In this document: one piece after another, positions 48,813-59,333 of the stretch
How positions within the stretch are numbered: position 1 is the first letter of the stretch
Layout: the number at the start of each line of letters is the position of its first letter
NCBI GenBank assembly: GCA_024449915.1
Contig: JAMZAV010000065.1
Location: 174,501 to 238,500 of the forward strand
Origin: Sweltsa coloradensis
Taxonomy: Eukaryota > Arthropoda > Insecta > Plecoptera > Chloroperlidae
Direction of reading: 5' to 3'
DNA: 64,000 nt
Program-made: the position numbers and the translations under genes
Notes under the pieces: generated by a model
The model's database searches: none
The model's input: the letters and a program-made list of their open reading frames with translations, nothing else
What the model was told of the DNA's origin: nothing

Positions 48813-49506
48813 GAGACAGAGGGCGAGGGGTGCTGTAGCATTATCAGAACCAACTCATGTTTTATGGATGTGGTTTAATGGGAACCGGATTAATGTTTTG
48901 ATGCTTGGCAGACAGCAACTAACATGGTCTATGAGTAGGCATCGTAACAGATGCAGGGCAAGTATGTCAGAGGGGTGAATGGCAGGTAGGGCCTATCCTA
49001 TAGCATCGGAAGGGGAGAAGCGGAAAGATTGGATTCAATGAGGGGAATTATTATTTCCGGTGTAATATGGATATTACTTCGACTGAAAATTTGATAAATT
49101 AAAAAACAGGTATTATGAATTATAAATCCCCTTGAAACTGAAAGACAATAGGCCTATGCAAATCGAAAAGGATTTACAGATTCAAATTAAATTTTAATTC
49201 ACATAGGTTCTTATTATCTATTTATAGAACGTGGTACAGTGCCTACATCATATCTGCATTAGATAATTAGTTTCTTAATGGGAATCCCTTGAAGCCTATA
49301 TATGATCATATTTCCTATCAGTTACAGAATTCACTATTTTATTATGAGCTCTACTACCAAAGTTGTAGCGCAGTTTTCATTATTTTTTTAAAGAACTCAG
49401 CTACTTCTTCAGCTATCATGACTATAACGTGTGCTAACTCGTGTTTATAAGATGTGTATATGGCAGATAAAGCTTACATTTTGTGAAGATTATGTACTTA
49501 CTGGGT
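48813..49506. other. AT-rich sequence, nothing recognised
   Basis: No supported feature. Confidence 0.35.
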
Positions 49507-50112
49507 TGATCTATCAGCCTAATGTTTGTTTAAATTTAGTTTAACAAAACAACGAACAAAGTTTATCAATATGGATTAAACAACTTTTGACAAAAACTAA
49601 TTATTATTTATTTTTGTGTTGAGCGGCCCAATATAGACGAGTATAGTGAAATTTATGACATATAACCGGCCATATTCCTGCTCGTAATTATTGGGTTAGA
49701 AGGTTCAATTTTGTTTCTATTTGTAACACATACTCTTGCTACAAACTGACATACTTAGATATTTTCCCCGTCAATATCTAGCACGGTACGATTTTTTTCT
49801 TCTGCCGGTACAAATACTAACTTCGTACCGTAGGAAGAAAAAAATCACACCGTGTAACAAGATATTATATTAAAGTGGAAAAAAATCAAGTATGTCAGAT
49901 TGTAGATAAGAGTATGCGCTACAAATGGAAACATAAATGAACCTTCTAACCCAATAATTACGAGCAGGAATATGTCCGAGGTATACGTCATAAATGTCAC
50001 TATAATCGTCTATATTGGGCGTGCCGTTCAAACCCAAAATAAATAAATAAAAATAGTTTTGTTATGTCCGTTGTTTTGTTAAACTTTTTTTAAATGAGGC
50101 TGGTAGATAACG
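49507..50112. mobile_element. large foldback element
   Basis: Left blocks CCCAATATAGACGA, CTGCTCGTAATTATTGGG, ACATACTTAGAT-like sequence and GCACGGTACGATTTTTTTC return as reverse complements in mirrored order on the right, to about 50112. The whole roughly 600-bp segment can fold into one imperfect hairpin centred near 49823. There is no open frame inside. It fits a foldback or palindromic MITE; clear target duplications were not found. Confidence 0.7.
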
Positions 50113-50349
50113 TGATACTTTGCAAACAAACAGATAGTTTCTTGTTTTTGTTGTATAAGTTTCTTTATAAGGTTACAGATAAACAAAACAACATTTATCA
50201 AGTATGCTTAATTTGATTGTCAAAAGCAGTAAAAATTGTGATTTTTTCAATCAAACTTGTGTTTTTTTTATTTAAGCTAAATTTGTATGGCTTCATATAC
50301 GTACACAACAATGAAAACTACGAAAACTGTCCATCTTTTTTTAAATTTG
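50113..50349. other. AT-rich spacer, nothing recognised
   Basis: No supported feature. Confidence 0.35.
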
Positions 50350-50575
50350 GATTAAAAGCGCTTCAACCGTTAGGTCATAATGCGCCACTCTATAGCCTAG
50401 GGGATATGGGGAGGAGGAGCCCATGCTGGTCAGAACCAGCCACGGGTGGGGGAGAAAAGGGGGGTTCTCACGTCACGGTCGTCATCGTCTTTGTCATCGT
50501 TCGTGGTGTCACTGTCATCTTCGTCGGAGAAGTCGTCATGGGAAGGGGGAGGTGTCCCCGACGATAAAATGTTCC
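50350..50575 (+). repeat. repeat family R3, copy 2
   Basis: CAACCGTTAGGTCATAATGC, TATAGCCTAGGGGAT and TGGTCAGAACCAGCCACGGG align with the copy at 63130. The GTCATCGTC/GTCGGAG part aligns with the copy at 41366. No coding role is seen. Confidence 0.6.
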
Positions 50576-50781
50576 AGGTTACACAGCCACCAGGTGACCC
50601 GTGCTAATGTGTCTGACCTGCACGTCATGGAATCCTCTACTGTGGGCGTGAATCCCCGGTAACATCGTACATCATAGCCCTTGCTCTCCCCAGATGCCCT
50701 TATCAAGGCAATGACTGCTCAGGGATACTTTGCGTTGTGTAGTTACGCCCGTGTCGTGGTCCAAGAGTTGTATGTACTGCG

Positions 50782-50816
50782 TGACGTCAGGCCCACGGGA
50801 TGCTCGCTATTGGCCG
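50782..50816 (+). promoter_or_regulatory. CRE plus inverted CCAAT
   Basis: TGACGTCA at 50782 and ATTGGCC about 20 bp after it, in a GC-richer segment. Promoter-like but unproven. Confidence 0.22.
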
Positions 50817-51164
50817 AACTACGGTTTTCGTGGGGTTCAAATAGTAACGTGCGTTTATCATAAAACAAGACTTATCGAGACGATAGCAGGATTAACCCCT
50901 CAGTTTTAAGGTTGGTACTGCAGCACAGTTATTTTCTGCCCCAGAAAACTATAATACATAGTCACATTGATCCATAATTTAAGCTTTTTAGATTTTTTAA
51001 ATGGATTTCAAGTCTTTGACAATGGGAAGGGGGGGGGGGGGAGGCATCATGGGACAATCGTAAGAACGATAACTTAAGTGAAAGAATTCTTGGACAAACT
51101 ATGGCTTTCTTATTTTATTATTACAACGCTTATATTAACTTCATGTGTTTGTCTGGACGGAATC
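50817..51164. other. unannotated sequence with a G-run
   Basis: A run of about 13 G lies at 51027-51045. Nothing else is seen. Confidence 0.35.
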
Positions 51165-52260
51165 TTATTATCGATATTTAACCAACTTCCCAATGTCCAA
51201 TCGAGCTGAAATTTTTCACACAGACGTATATTCTTGATGACAATAGATGAATCAATTAACAGATTCACTAATTGGATGAGCGTAGCGAGCGTAGCGAGCG
51301 AAGCGAAGATTCCATTTCACTACACTGGAGAAAAAAATCCGGAATGTTTTTTTTTTTTTTTCTTTCTTTTTTTTTGTATTTTTGTGTGTCTGTTAACACG
51401 ATTCCGGCTAAACCGATACTCCGATTGCGATGAAATTTTATGGAGGCCTTCGAAATCTCTGAACTTAGAACTGCCACGTTTTTGAGCGCAATCGGGAAAT
51501 TTTTTCTTATAAAAAACGCAATTTTACGATTTTTTTCGATTTTTTAAAAATTTCTTCGACCTCTAACACCTACATGCTTTATCCGATTGTATTGATTTTT
51601 TCACAGAACCTCAATTTTATGAATTAAGATATTCGTGTGAATTTTGAGCGTAATCGAAAAAATATTTCTTATGAAAATCGAAATTTTACGTGTTTTTTCT
51701 TTTTTTAAACAAGTTTTTGACTTATAACTCCTACAAGCTTTATCCTATTGTAATGATTTTTTCACAGAACCTTAATTTAATGAATTAATATACTCGTGTT
51801 AAATTTGAGCGCAATCGGATAATTATTTCTTACGAAAATTGCAATTTTACGATTTTTTAATTTTTTTAAATTACGATGAATTAAAAAAAATAAGTTTTTT
51901 TAAATTTAATTTAATTTAATTTTAAGAAAAATATTCGACTAAATAATTATTTTTTCACAGAACAACAGAAAATCCGCGTAACACATGGCAGCTCTATGCA
52001 CCAATTACGCTCATCCAACAACGCGGCGGGACTTAAGCGTTTTCCTAGTTAATCAATTAATTCATCGTAATTAATAATTAAAGTTTTATATGGGAATCGA
52101 TGTTTCACCCACTTCCCAATGTCCGATCGAGCTGAAATTTTTCACACAGACGTATATTCTTGATGACAATACATGAATCAATTTATCACATTCACTAGTT
52201 AATCAATTAATTCATCATAATTAATTAATCAAACAAAGCTTCATATGGGAAATTAGTCAC
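51165..52260 (+). repeat. two-copy tandem duplication interrupted by Helitron-like copy G
   Basis: CACTTCCCAATGTCCGATCG, GAGCTGAAATTTTTCACACA and GACGTATATTCTTGATGAC occur at about 51187 and about 52111. The first copy is split after CATTCACTA-like sequence by element G and resumes with TTAATCAATTAATTCAT at 52049. The second copy is uninterrupted there. Confidence 0.85.
51272..52048 (+). mobile_element. Helitron-like non-autonomous element, copy G (subfamily 1)
   Basis: Begins TTGGATGAGCGTAGCGAGCG and ends AAGCGTTTTCCTAG, followed by T. A perfect 13-bp inverted copy of the first 13 bases (TACGCTCATCCAA) lies immediately inside the 3' hairpin. Internal 160-bp-type units are present as in B. 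The uninterrupted sister repeat at 52200 shows the site before insertion. Confidence 0.85.
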
Positions 52261-52375
52261 AGCTAGTGAGGATGGGCCAACCAGATGCAGAAATTCGGAC
52301 ACGTCCAGTGAGCACATATTCGATTACAACATTCGTTAAGACTAAAAAGTATAAAATAATATTACATGACATTAA

Positions 52376-52618
52376 AAAAAAAAAAAAAAACAACGCTCAT
52401 ATTTAAATTTACTAAAAAGAAAAAAGAAATTTTCGACCAACAAATTTTTGCCTTACTCGGAAAATAAAAGCATTGGGCGCTTTCCTTCCGTGAACAACAA
52501 AATACTGTAATCTATGTTAATACCGTAAGCGCCCAACGCTTTTATTTTCCGAGTAAGGCAAAACATTTTTTAAAACTTTTTAGTAAATTTAAATATGAGC
52601 GTTGTTTAAAAAAAAAAA
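52376..52618. mobile_element. palindromic MITE
   Basis: CAACGCTCATATTTAAATTT at 52391, GCCTTACTCGGAAAATAAAAGC and GGGCGC return inverted, ending GAGCGTTG at 52614. A-runs and T/A-runs bound both sides. The centre is near 52502 with a loop of about 50-60 nt. Confidence 0.75.
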
Positions 52619-52840
52619 TTGTTTCATGAATTTTTATATTAGCTAGGTATACTTATTGTTGTAAGAAAAACATCGAAATAGAATTATGTTTGATTTGGTT
52701 GAATAAATCTAAGTTTAAGCTTTTTATTAAATGTGCATCATGTAATGTGTGGTATAAATTAGATTATTAAACATAATATTTTATGCTGATCAAGATATAC
52801 AGTACATTTCTCTTAAAAAAATTATTATTATATATTGCAA
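52619..52840. other. AT-rich spacer, nothing recognised
   Basis: No supported feature. Confidence 0.35.
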
Positions 52841-52892
52841 TTATTATTAAATACATAAATAAATAAAACCGTATTTAGAGTCTATCCACTCA

Positions 52893-55077
52893 GCAGTGTT
52901 GTAAAGTAACTGAGGAGTAAAAGTATTTAGTTACTTTTTGAGTAATTGAATTACTATTTCAATTACTTTTATTTTAAGGTAACTGTAACTGTAACTGAAT
53001 TACTTTTAAAAGTAATTATACTCAGTTTTCAGTTACTTTTTAACAGTTACTTTTGCCAACCATGCTTGTTTACAGTTCAGTAATATAAAATTAAAATAAT
53101 ATCACAACGTCTGAAACTAAAACAATATTTTTTATTTTTTATGTTTTTTATTAATTTTTTTTGTACCTCTAGTATGGAACGAGGTTTTTCTGCTGACTCA
53201 ATATGCATTCTTATTGCTAAATTTTTCGTGGTCAACATGACAACAATAAATCAAAGCAACAGCTATTTGCAACGATAAATTGCAATAGATAGGCATATCC
53301 TTTGAATTCTACTAGGCCGCATCGCGTATGCTTTTTCCAGTCGCGTTGATTGATGAGCTTTTTATTTAAAAATTTCTGTCCAATGATAACGTTTTTAAGT
53401 GGGATCTCATTACTTTTTCTATAGTTACTTGATGTTACTTGTTAATTATACACGTGTAAAGGCTTATATTAAAACCTTTCTTTCTATGAAATTTGACCAA
53501 CGTTTTCAACTTTTTCTTTCAAAAGGCACTACATCACCATAATCTTAATGTCAATGTAAAATATGAACGTTGTAGCCCTACCCGTTTGGTCATAATCGGC
53601 CGAAATGTCACGAAATTATCATATTATGAACCGGGGAAAAAATCTTGAAAGAACGATTTCTATTAAAAATATTTCTTAAAATGTCTCTAAAATCACAACA
53701 TATTGTATTATTTCAGTGATTTTAAACGTTCCCATAAAGTTCCATCAAGATTTAAGAAGCCGTTTGCTAAATATCACGAAAATATCTCATTAAAAATCGA
53801 AAAAAAGTCGTAAAAGTACGATAATCATAAGAAATATTTGATCGATTGTACCCAAAAACGTGGCAAGTCTAGTTCAGAGATTTTGGAAGGTCCCCTCAAA
53901 TTTTCATCAAGATCGCATATTATGCCGTTTGCCAGTTAGAGCGCGAACAAACAAACAAAAATACAAACAAAAAAAACAAAAACAAATAAAAAAATTGAGA
54001 CAAATTTTTTGGGGGGTCACTGAAATTGAAGTCTTCGCTTCGCTCATCCAATTAGATAACTGAAAAATCTATGATATTAAAATAAAAACCCATCAGAAGA
54101 TTAAACAGTAGATTGTTTTGAATTTAGTTTCATTCCTTCGTGAGTAAATATTTGTTGCACTTTTTTTTACGTTGGCATTTTGGAGAAAATCAAGCTGACA
54201 GCTGACACTACACAGTGCTTCTTAGTTTTTCCTGTTATTCTTACAGCTTTTTTTGCATGACAAAGATCCGATGAAAATTGTTTTTAGATGTATTACCCCA
54301 CACTATTAATCCATAGCTCAAATGTTACTCAATCAGGGCATAGTATACTATCAATAGCAAATTCCTATCTGAATGTTTTCATTTTACGTAGTATACATTT
54401 ATAATATTAGAGTTTATTTAATTAATTAGAGCTCCCACGATAAGCAGTTGTCAATATAGAGTCCTCAGAACGAATAATAATAATAATATAATTATTAATG
54501 TAATGTCTTCACCACATAACCTGATACAAATATACGCTTTTCCATATTTTTCCAACTATCATTATCAGATTATTTAGTTTCACCCACTATGCTACTTCGT
54601 TAAAAGTAATGAAAACAATCTTTTCTAATGTTGCAATATTTTCATGAGCAAGGGTTGGTGGTTGCATCATCTGTATTATAATAATTATAATTATAATTAT
54701 AATTATTTTTATTATTATATTAACAGTTGTTATTTATAACTTACAAAATATTTATTGTTTTGTTTCATAATGAGTAGTTGTAATGAAGGATGTTAGTCTA
54801 TAGGCCCGAGAAATAAAATATATAATTAATTGTACAAAAAAACAGTTTGTGTAATTATTTTAAGAAAAAAAATTCTGTTCGTCATGCTTTTAGTAGGGCC
54901 TAATGCATTTTTAAGTAAGTAACTTAAGAAGTAACGCAGTTACTTCTTAAAGTAACTGTAACTGTAACTCAATTACTTTGGAAATAAAGTAACTGTAACT
55001 GTAACTGAATTACTTTTGCAAGCAAGTAACTGTAACTGTAACTGAATTACTTTACAAAAGTAACTTTTACAACACTG
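52893..55077. mobile_element. hAT-like non-autonomous element with 8-bp target duplication
   Basis: It begins CAGTGTTGTAAAGTAACTG and its right end, reversed, begins CAGTGTTGTAAAAGTTACT, giving a 12-bp identical terminal repeat CAGTGTTGTAAA. Subterminal AGTAACTGTAACTGTAACTG repeats occur at both ends. It is flanked by CCACTCAG (52885-52892) and CCACTTAG (55078-55085), an 8-bp duplication with one change, as expected for hAT. No transposase frame is present. It contains Helitron-like copy H. Confidence 0.75.
53322..54051 (-). mobile_element. Helitron-like non-autonomous element, copy H (subfamily 2, decayed)
   Basis: The plus strand starts CTAGGCCGCATCGCG (decayed hairpin) and ends CTTCGCTCATCCAA. 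Internal GCACTACATCACCATAATC and ATATGAACGTTGTAGCCC match copies A and C. It is the most diverged copy and lies inside the hAT-like element. Confidence 0.65.
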
Positions 55078-55125
55078 CCACTTAGTCACATAGCTGCATG
55101 ATTTTCAGTGGGGGACAGTTTTTTT

Positions 55126-56369
55126 TTTTTTTTTTATTATTTATTTATAATATTGTTATTTGTTGCACAATTAATTAAAAATTAAGATGTATAACTCAAT
55201 AGAAAGTTAGAAAATGGGGCCCCCCCAGTCACAGTTAGAAGAATATTCAGGTTATGTTGTTTCACTCAGGATAAAAACATTACGTTACACTTTGCTACAT
55301 ATTCATTAGTCAATGTCAGTATATAGAGCCATCATTTTTGATTAGATTAGAAAAGTGCGTGTCAAGATCTGAAAGTGCATGGGGATTGGCAACCACCAGA
55401 TAGTAGAACATATGCTCATCAAGGTTCAAATCATGGAATGAAAATCAATACACCTTTACTTCATATTATTCAATGAATGCACGGATATTCTAGAATGTGA
55501 CTGTTGCTGCAGAATGGTGGACATTTTAGATAACACACCTACAGCATCACGAGATAAATACCAGCAATAAAAGTCAACTTAGGATAACAACAATGGTGCC
55601 ACACCCAATTTCAAAAGGGACTTTGGGCCGGTGGAATTACTTTTTATAATTTGTTAATTGATCAAATGAGAACAATATAATTAATTAATTTTCCTTTATG
55701 TGCATGTAAAACTGTGTTCTTTGGGAATACTGTTGATACTGCTGTTTCGCCTGTAGGATAATAATAATATCATAATACAAATGGTAGATCTGCAAAAAAT
55801 GATAAGTGATAATGAACAATGATTTACACGCGATGTAGGGTAGAGCTAAGTAAAATGCTGCATCAACCGCAACTATGTAGGCAGTGCAGTATTTTCTGAA
55901 ATCCTCGAATTAATACTTAAATCAAATTTAAGTAAGAAACGCGAATTCGTGGATTGTCTTAAATGATCGTAGATTAATAATGTTCTTATTATTCAAGCGG
56001 ATCATTATAAGTTTTTTAGAAGCAGAACATAGCAAAATAAATTAATGCAAATCCTTTTTAACAATTATTATTTATATGGTTACTTTTTTAAATAATGACG
56101 AAGCAAGTGATTTGTAAAGTGCAAAGACCCAAGCACGCGGAGAATAATCTTGATCTACGGATCACTTCAGGTATATTTACCGTGAGAAAGCAGTAGCAGT
56201 TGTAGTACCGAAAACAAGTTTAAAAAAATACGACACATTGGTCATGAATTAAATGTCAAAACTTTAAAGTTTTCCACTGTTTTCTATTCTTATCACCAAA
56301 GTGCTGAAATAGTTTTCGGAAATATTTGTGTTGAATAATTCTGATCTCTTTCCTGCTGGCCAAACGCGT
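55126..56369. other. AT-rich sequence, nothing recognised
   Basis: A poly-T tract starts near 55120. No supported feature after it. Confidence 0.35.
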
Positions 56370-56760
56370 GCATGTATATAACCAAGTGTGTGTGTCAGTT
56401 AGGAAGGGCAGCAGCAGCAGCGATTGGACAATGGCCAATCAGCGATCAGTGTTTGCGGGGTTGCGCTCCAAGACGTCAGCTATCTTTGCGGCGAGGCGCT
56501 GTTATCGCCACAGTCAGGATAAATACCTGGTTAATGGTCCGCACTGGCCGCTGCACGAGCGCCGAGGGAGTCACTAGCCCACCCCTACGGCAACTAGCAC
56601 AGATTCCACGAACCATAGTCACACCTTTATCGCGACGTTCATCACACCATCATTCCTCTCTGCTGCTCCTTGCTGCTTCGCTTCGCAGAGGACGTCTTTA
56701 CTTCAACTCTACCATGATACGAGTACAACTTATATCCCGCGATACCAACTTTCATTTTAA
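56370..56760 (+). promoter_or_regulatory. promoter-like GC-richer patch
   Basis: GATTGGACAATGG and GGCCAATCAGC near 56423-56445 give two CCAAT motifs. AGGATAAATACC follows about 80 bp later and could be a TATA-type element. Downstream is GC-richer with open frames (plus 56372-56770) lacking known domains. Spacing fits a promoter with 5' UTR, but nothing proves transcription. Confidence 0.22.
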
Positions 56761-57065
56761 TATAATATAGAATACAACACACAATTACTACCAGTAGACG
56801 TACCAGTATAGAGTGCTTTATATGATATGTCAAAACTAGCAGTTGTCATTATTAATTAACACATAGACAAAAGATTAATTTTATTAATATATATATATAT
56901 ATTATTATTTTTATTATTGTTGCAATTGCAACAATCTTTCACCTTATATTTAAAAAATAAGAGATTACCAAATAAGAAATTGAAATTATACAATACTTTT
57001 CAAAATGTACATACAATTACAGTTATCATATTTTTTGCATTTTATATAATGTTTTGTTTTATTTA
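56761..57065. other. AT-rich sequence with a TA microsatellite
   Basis: (TA)n at about 56886-56902. Nothing else. Confidence 0.4.
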
Positions 57066-57122
57066 TTGTCATCCTTTGTAAATAAGAAAATGCAACTGAA
57101 TAATAAGCCGATAAATAAATAC
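57066..57122 (+). mobile_element. LINE-like 3' tail
   Basis: TGTCATCCTTTGTAAATAAG then AACTGAATAATAAGCC and GATAAATAAATAC. A related segment with TCCTTTGTAAATCAG, AACTGAATAGGATAG and AATAAATAAATA is at 61000-61072. Confidence 0.45.
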
Positions 57123-58038
57123 ATCTCATCAAAAATATCTGGTTGCATTGCATAAGATTTCATTCCTTCATTCATTAAAAAAACATACCATCTATGAAAA
57201 ATTTCAAGTGACTTGTGATGTTTTTAAATGTAGACGAACAAGACGCAATGCTAACAACCTTACTTGGACAGTCCCTTAACAAAGTAAAATTATTCAAATC
57301 CTATTTGCTCTCATGCTTGACAAATGACGAGATGCAATAATTTAATTGTAAATGGTAAATATATCCTTACGCTGATTACACACACAAGAAAGCTGAAAAC
57401 ACCAAACATATTTCCAATTTCAAAGTAAAACTAGTTTACCAGTTAACAGATTTATTAAAGTTTCATATGCCTATAATTTAAGTTTTTAGCTTCCAGACGC
57501 AAGTGGATTGAAGAAATGTAAATACCGTAAGAATGTGAAAAATCAAAAATATAAAAAATAATACTTACTGAATAATGGTAATTAATTTAGCTTACATTGG
57601 GGTTGTGAACTATGATATTCAACCAAGTAAGTGCACCTGATGATTACAAGTCATATTACCAAAGCTCTAGTCTCATGAAGAGAGAATGCTTAATGCAACG
57701 AACGATTAATTATGTGTGGGCGTGGTACAGGTACGACATAATTAATTGCTCACCAGTGGACAGTTCGTCAGATGCGTACGTGTATAAGAATTATGAAGTG
57801 CAAATTATTATACTAGACTCCAGTGCAGACGTTGTCGACATCAGTTCCTTGATTTTTTAACGCTACATAAGCCCTAATCGACACGTCTAGAACTTATACT
57901 ATTTAAGAGTTTAAGTGATGACATTCTGATGTTTTGTTCAGATGTTAATATGACTATTAAACAAATTAAGGGTGTGCGAGTACCAGAAATTTCAATTCGA
58001 GCCGAGTGTTTGGTACTCGAAAAAATCAAAACAATAAA
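57123..58038. other. AT-rich sequence, possible hAT-like end at 57968-58020
   Basis: AAGGGTGTGCGAGTACCAG followed by GGTACTCGAAAAAATC resembles a hAT-type terminus and leads directly to motif copy 7. No right end is found. The plus frame 57612-57860 has no known domain. Confidence 0.25.
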
Positions 58039-58058
58039 TTTTGGTGGAGGTGCCGGGT
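58039..58058 (-). repeat. tRNA-Ala 3'-CCA-like motif, copy 7
   Basis: On the minus strand ACCCGGCACCTCCACCAAAA, the same as copy 6, and also adjacent to a possible hAT-like end. Confidence 0.6.
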
Positions 58059-59003
58059 AGCCTGAGAATGAGTAGAGTACATAATATCGTAATAAAAATT
58101 TAACACATTTACAATTTGAAGTTATATTTGAGTAAATTATTATATAAAAATCGAACTCATTTTAAATTGAGCTTGATATATTTACATGTGCATGCACGGA
58201 TAAAAATGAAACCTTATTATAAACGCAAATATTATCATTGTCATTGTCATTGCCACATCTATTTATTCGTTGATTCACTCCCGTTGATCCTGTCTCATGA
58301 ACCTTCTCTCTAAATCCGTATTCTGTTAACGATTTACCGAAACTCCCTCACGGAAATGTATAATATTCTTTCTCTGTTTCAATTTCTACGTGATAATATG
58401 TTGATGTTTGTGTCCTGGGAGCTATGAGTGGTTCAACCATCCAGAGCTTATGTGATATGCCTATTACACCTAATAGCCTAGTTCAAAGCTTTATCTCGCA
58501 TACCATATTGAATCCAGTGCATGGTATCGTGTCGTCCCGATAGTCTCTTGTTTTCCAGAGAAGCTGCGAGAGGAACAGATGAGACGGAATAAGAGTTTCT
58601 AGAAGGCGCGTTTGATGCCACCCAAGAGGGCTGTTCAGAACTGAGCCAGCAGTTACGACTGCTCGATTGCACTACTATTGCTGTTTGTATACCGAGCCAT
58701 TGCAAAGCTCGCCTCCTCACCGCCGGCTGATTGTTATTTGTTTTTTAGTGTTCGAGGTGTTGTAATCGAATGAGGAGGCTAACTACACGGTAAGCAATAC
58801 CTAGACTCTGCACGGGGAGGGTTGTTTCATGGTGCGGTGACGTGTGCCGTACAGGGGTTCGGAGTCTGGCACCGCACGCGTAGAAACACCTTGAGCACGA
58901 TAGTTTACATATTATTTAATATGGCAACCATTTGTCTTCAGTATTACTATCAGCGTTACTCTGTTTTTTGCCTGCCATTCTTCCAAAAATATTTTATTTA
59001 TAG
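58059..59003. other. unannotated sequence, GC-richer at 58480-58880
   Basis: The GC-richer part is open on the minus strand at 58478-58720 without recognisable domains. No repeat is identified. Confidence 0.3.
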
Positions 59004-59333
59004 TAGAGGTGCACACACGATAATCGATATTATCGATCAATAATCAATAATGGATATAATCTTGATAATCGATAATCAAAAGTCATTAGCGAAAATCGAA
59101 ATATCAATAATAGGTTGAAAACTGCCCGAAACACATAATTCGTATATCCCGCTTGGGCAGACAGAGATAGGTCACAAGGTGTCTTACACGAGAGATTTAT
59201 GTTTGGAAGCGAACTTAGCCGACAGCGGGAGACAAAAACAAAGACAACACGGACAGGATGAGGAAGCGAGTATCGATAATGACATCACCATTTCGATAAT
59301 CGATAATGAAAAAAGAATCGATGTGCATCCTTA
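59004..59333. mobile_element. small hAT-like MITE
   Basis: Left end TAGAGGTGCAC, right end GTGCATCCTTA (inverted, imperfect). GATAATCGATATTATCG-type repeats sit inside both ends. The flanking 8-mers ATTTATAG and ATCCACAG agree at five positions, all differences being C/T, so a decayed target duplication is possible. Confidence 0.5.

Larger units (their letters stand above)
52841..55125 (-). repeat. R2-type repeat split by a hAT-like element
   Basis: The left part (A/T tail then TTTAGAGTCTATCCACTCAG, to 52892) and the right part (from CCACTTAG to TTTTCAGTGGGGGAC near 55115) together match the R2 copy at 39035. The hAT-like element lies between them. Confidence 0.65.

Noticed and set aside
49507..50112. 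microRNA precursor
   Set aside because: The foldback is far longer than a pri-miRNA hairpin and looks like an inverted repeat element.
12015..58058. The 17-nt tRNA-like motif as the end of SINEs in this window
   Set aside because: None of the seven copies has an A-box or B-box at the proper distance, and the SINE heads here end differently.
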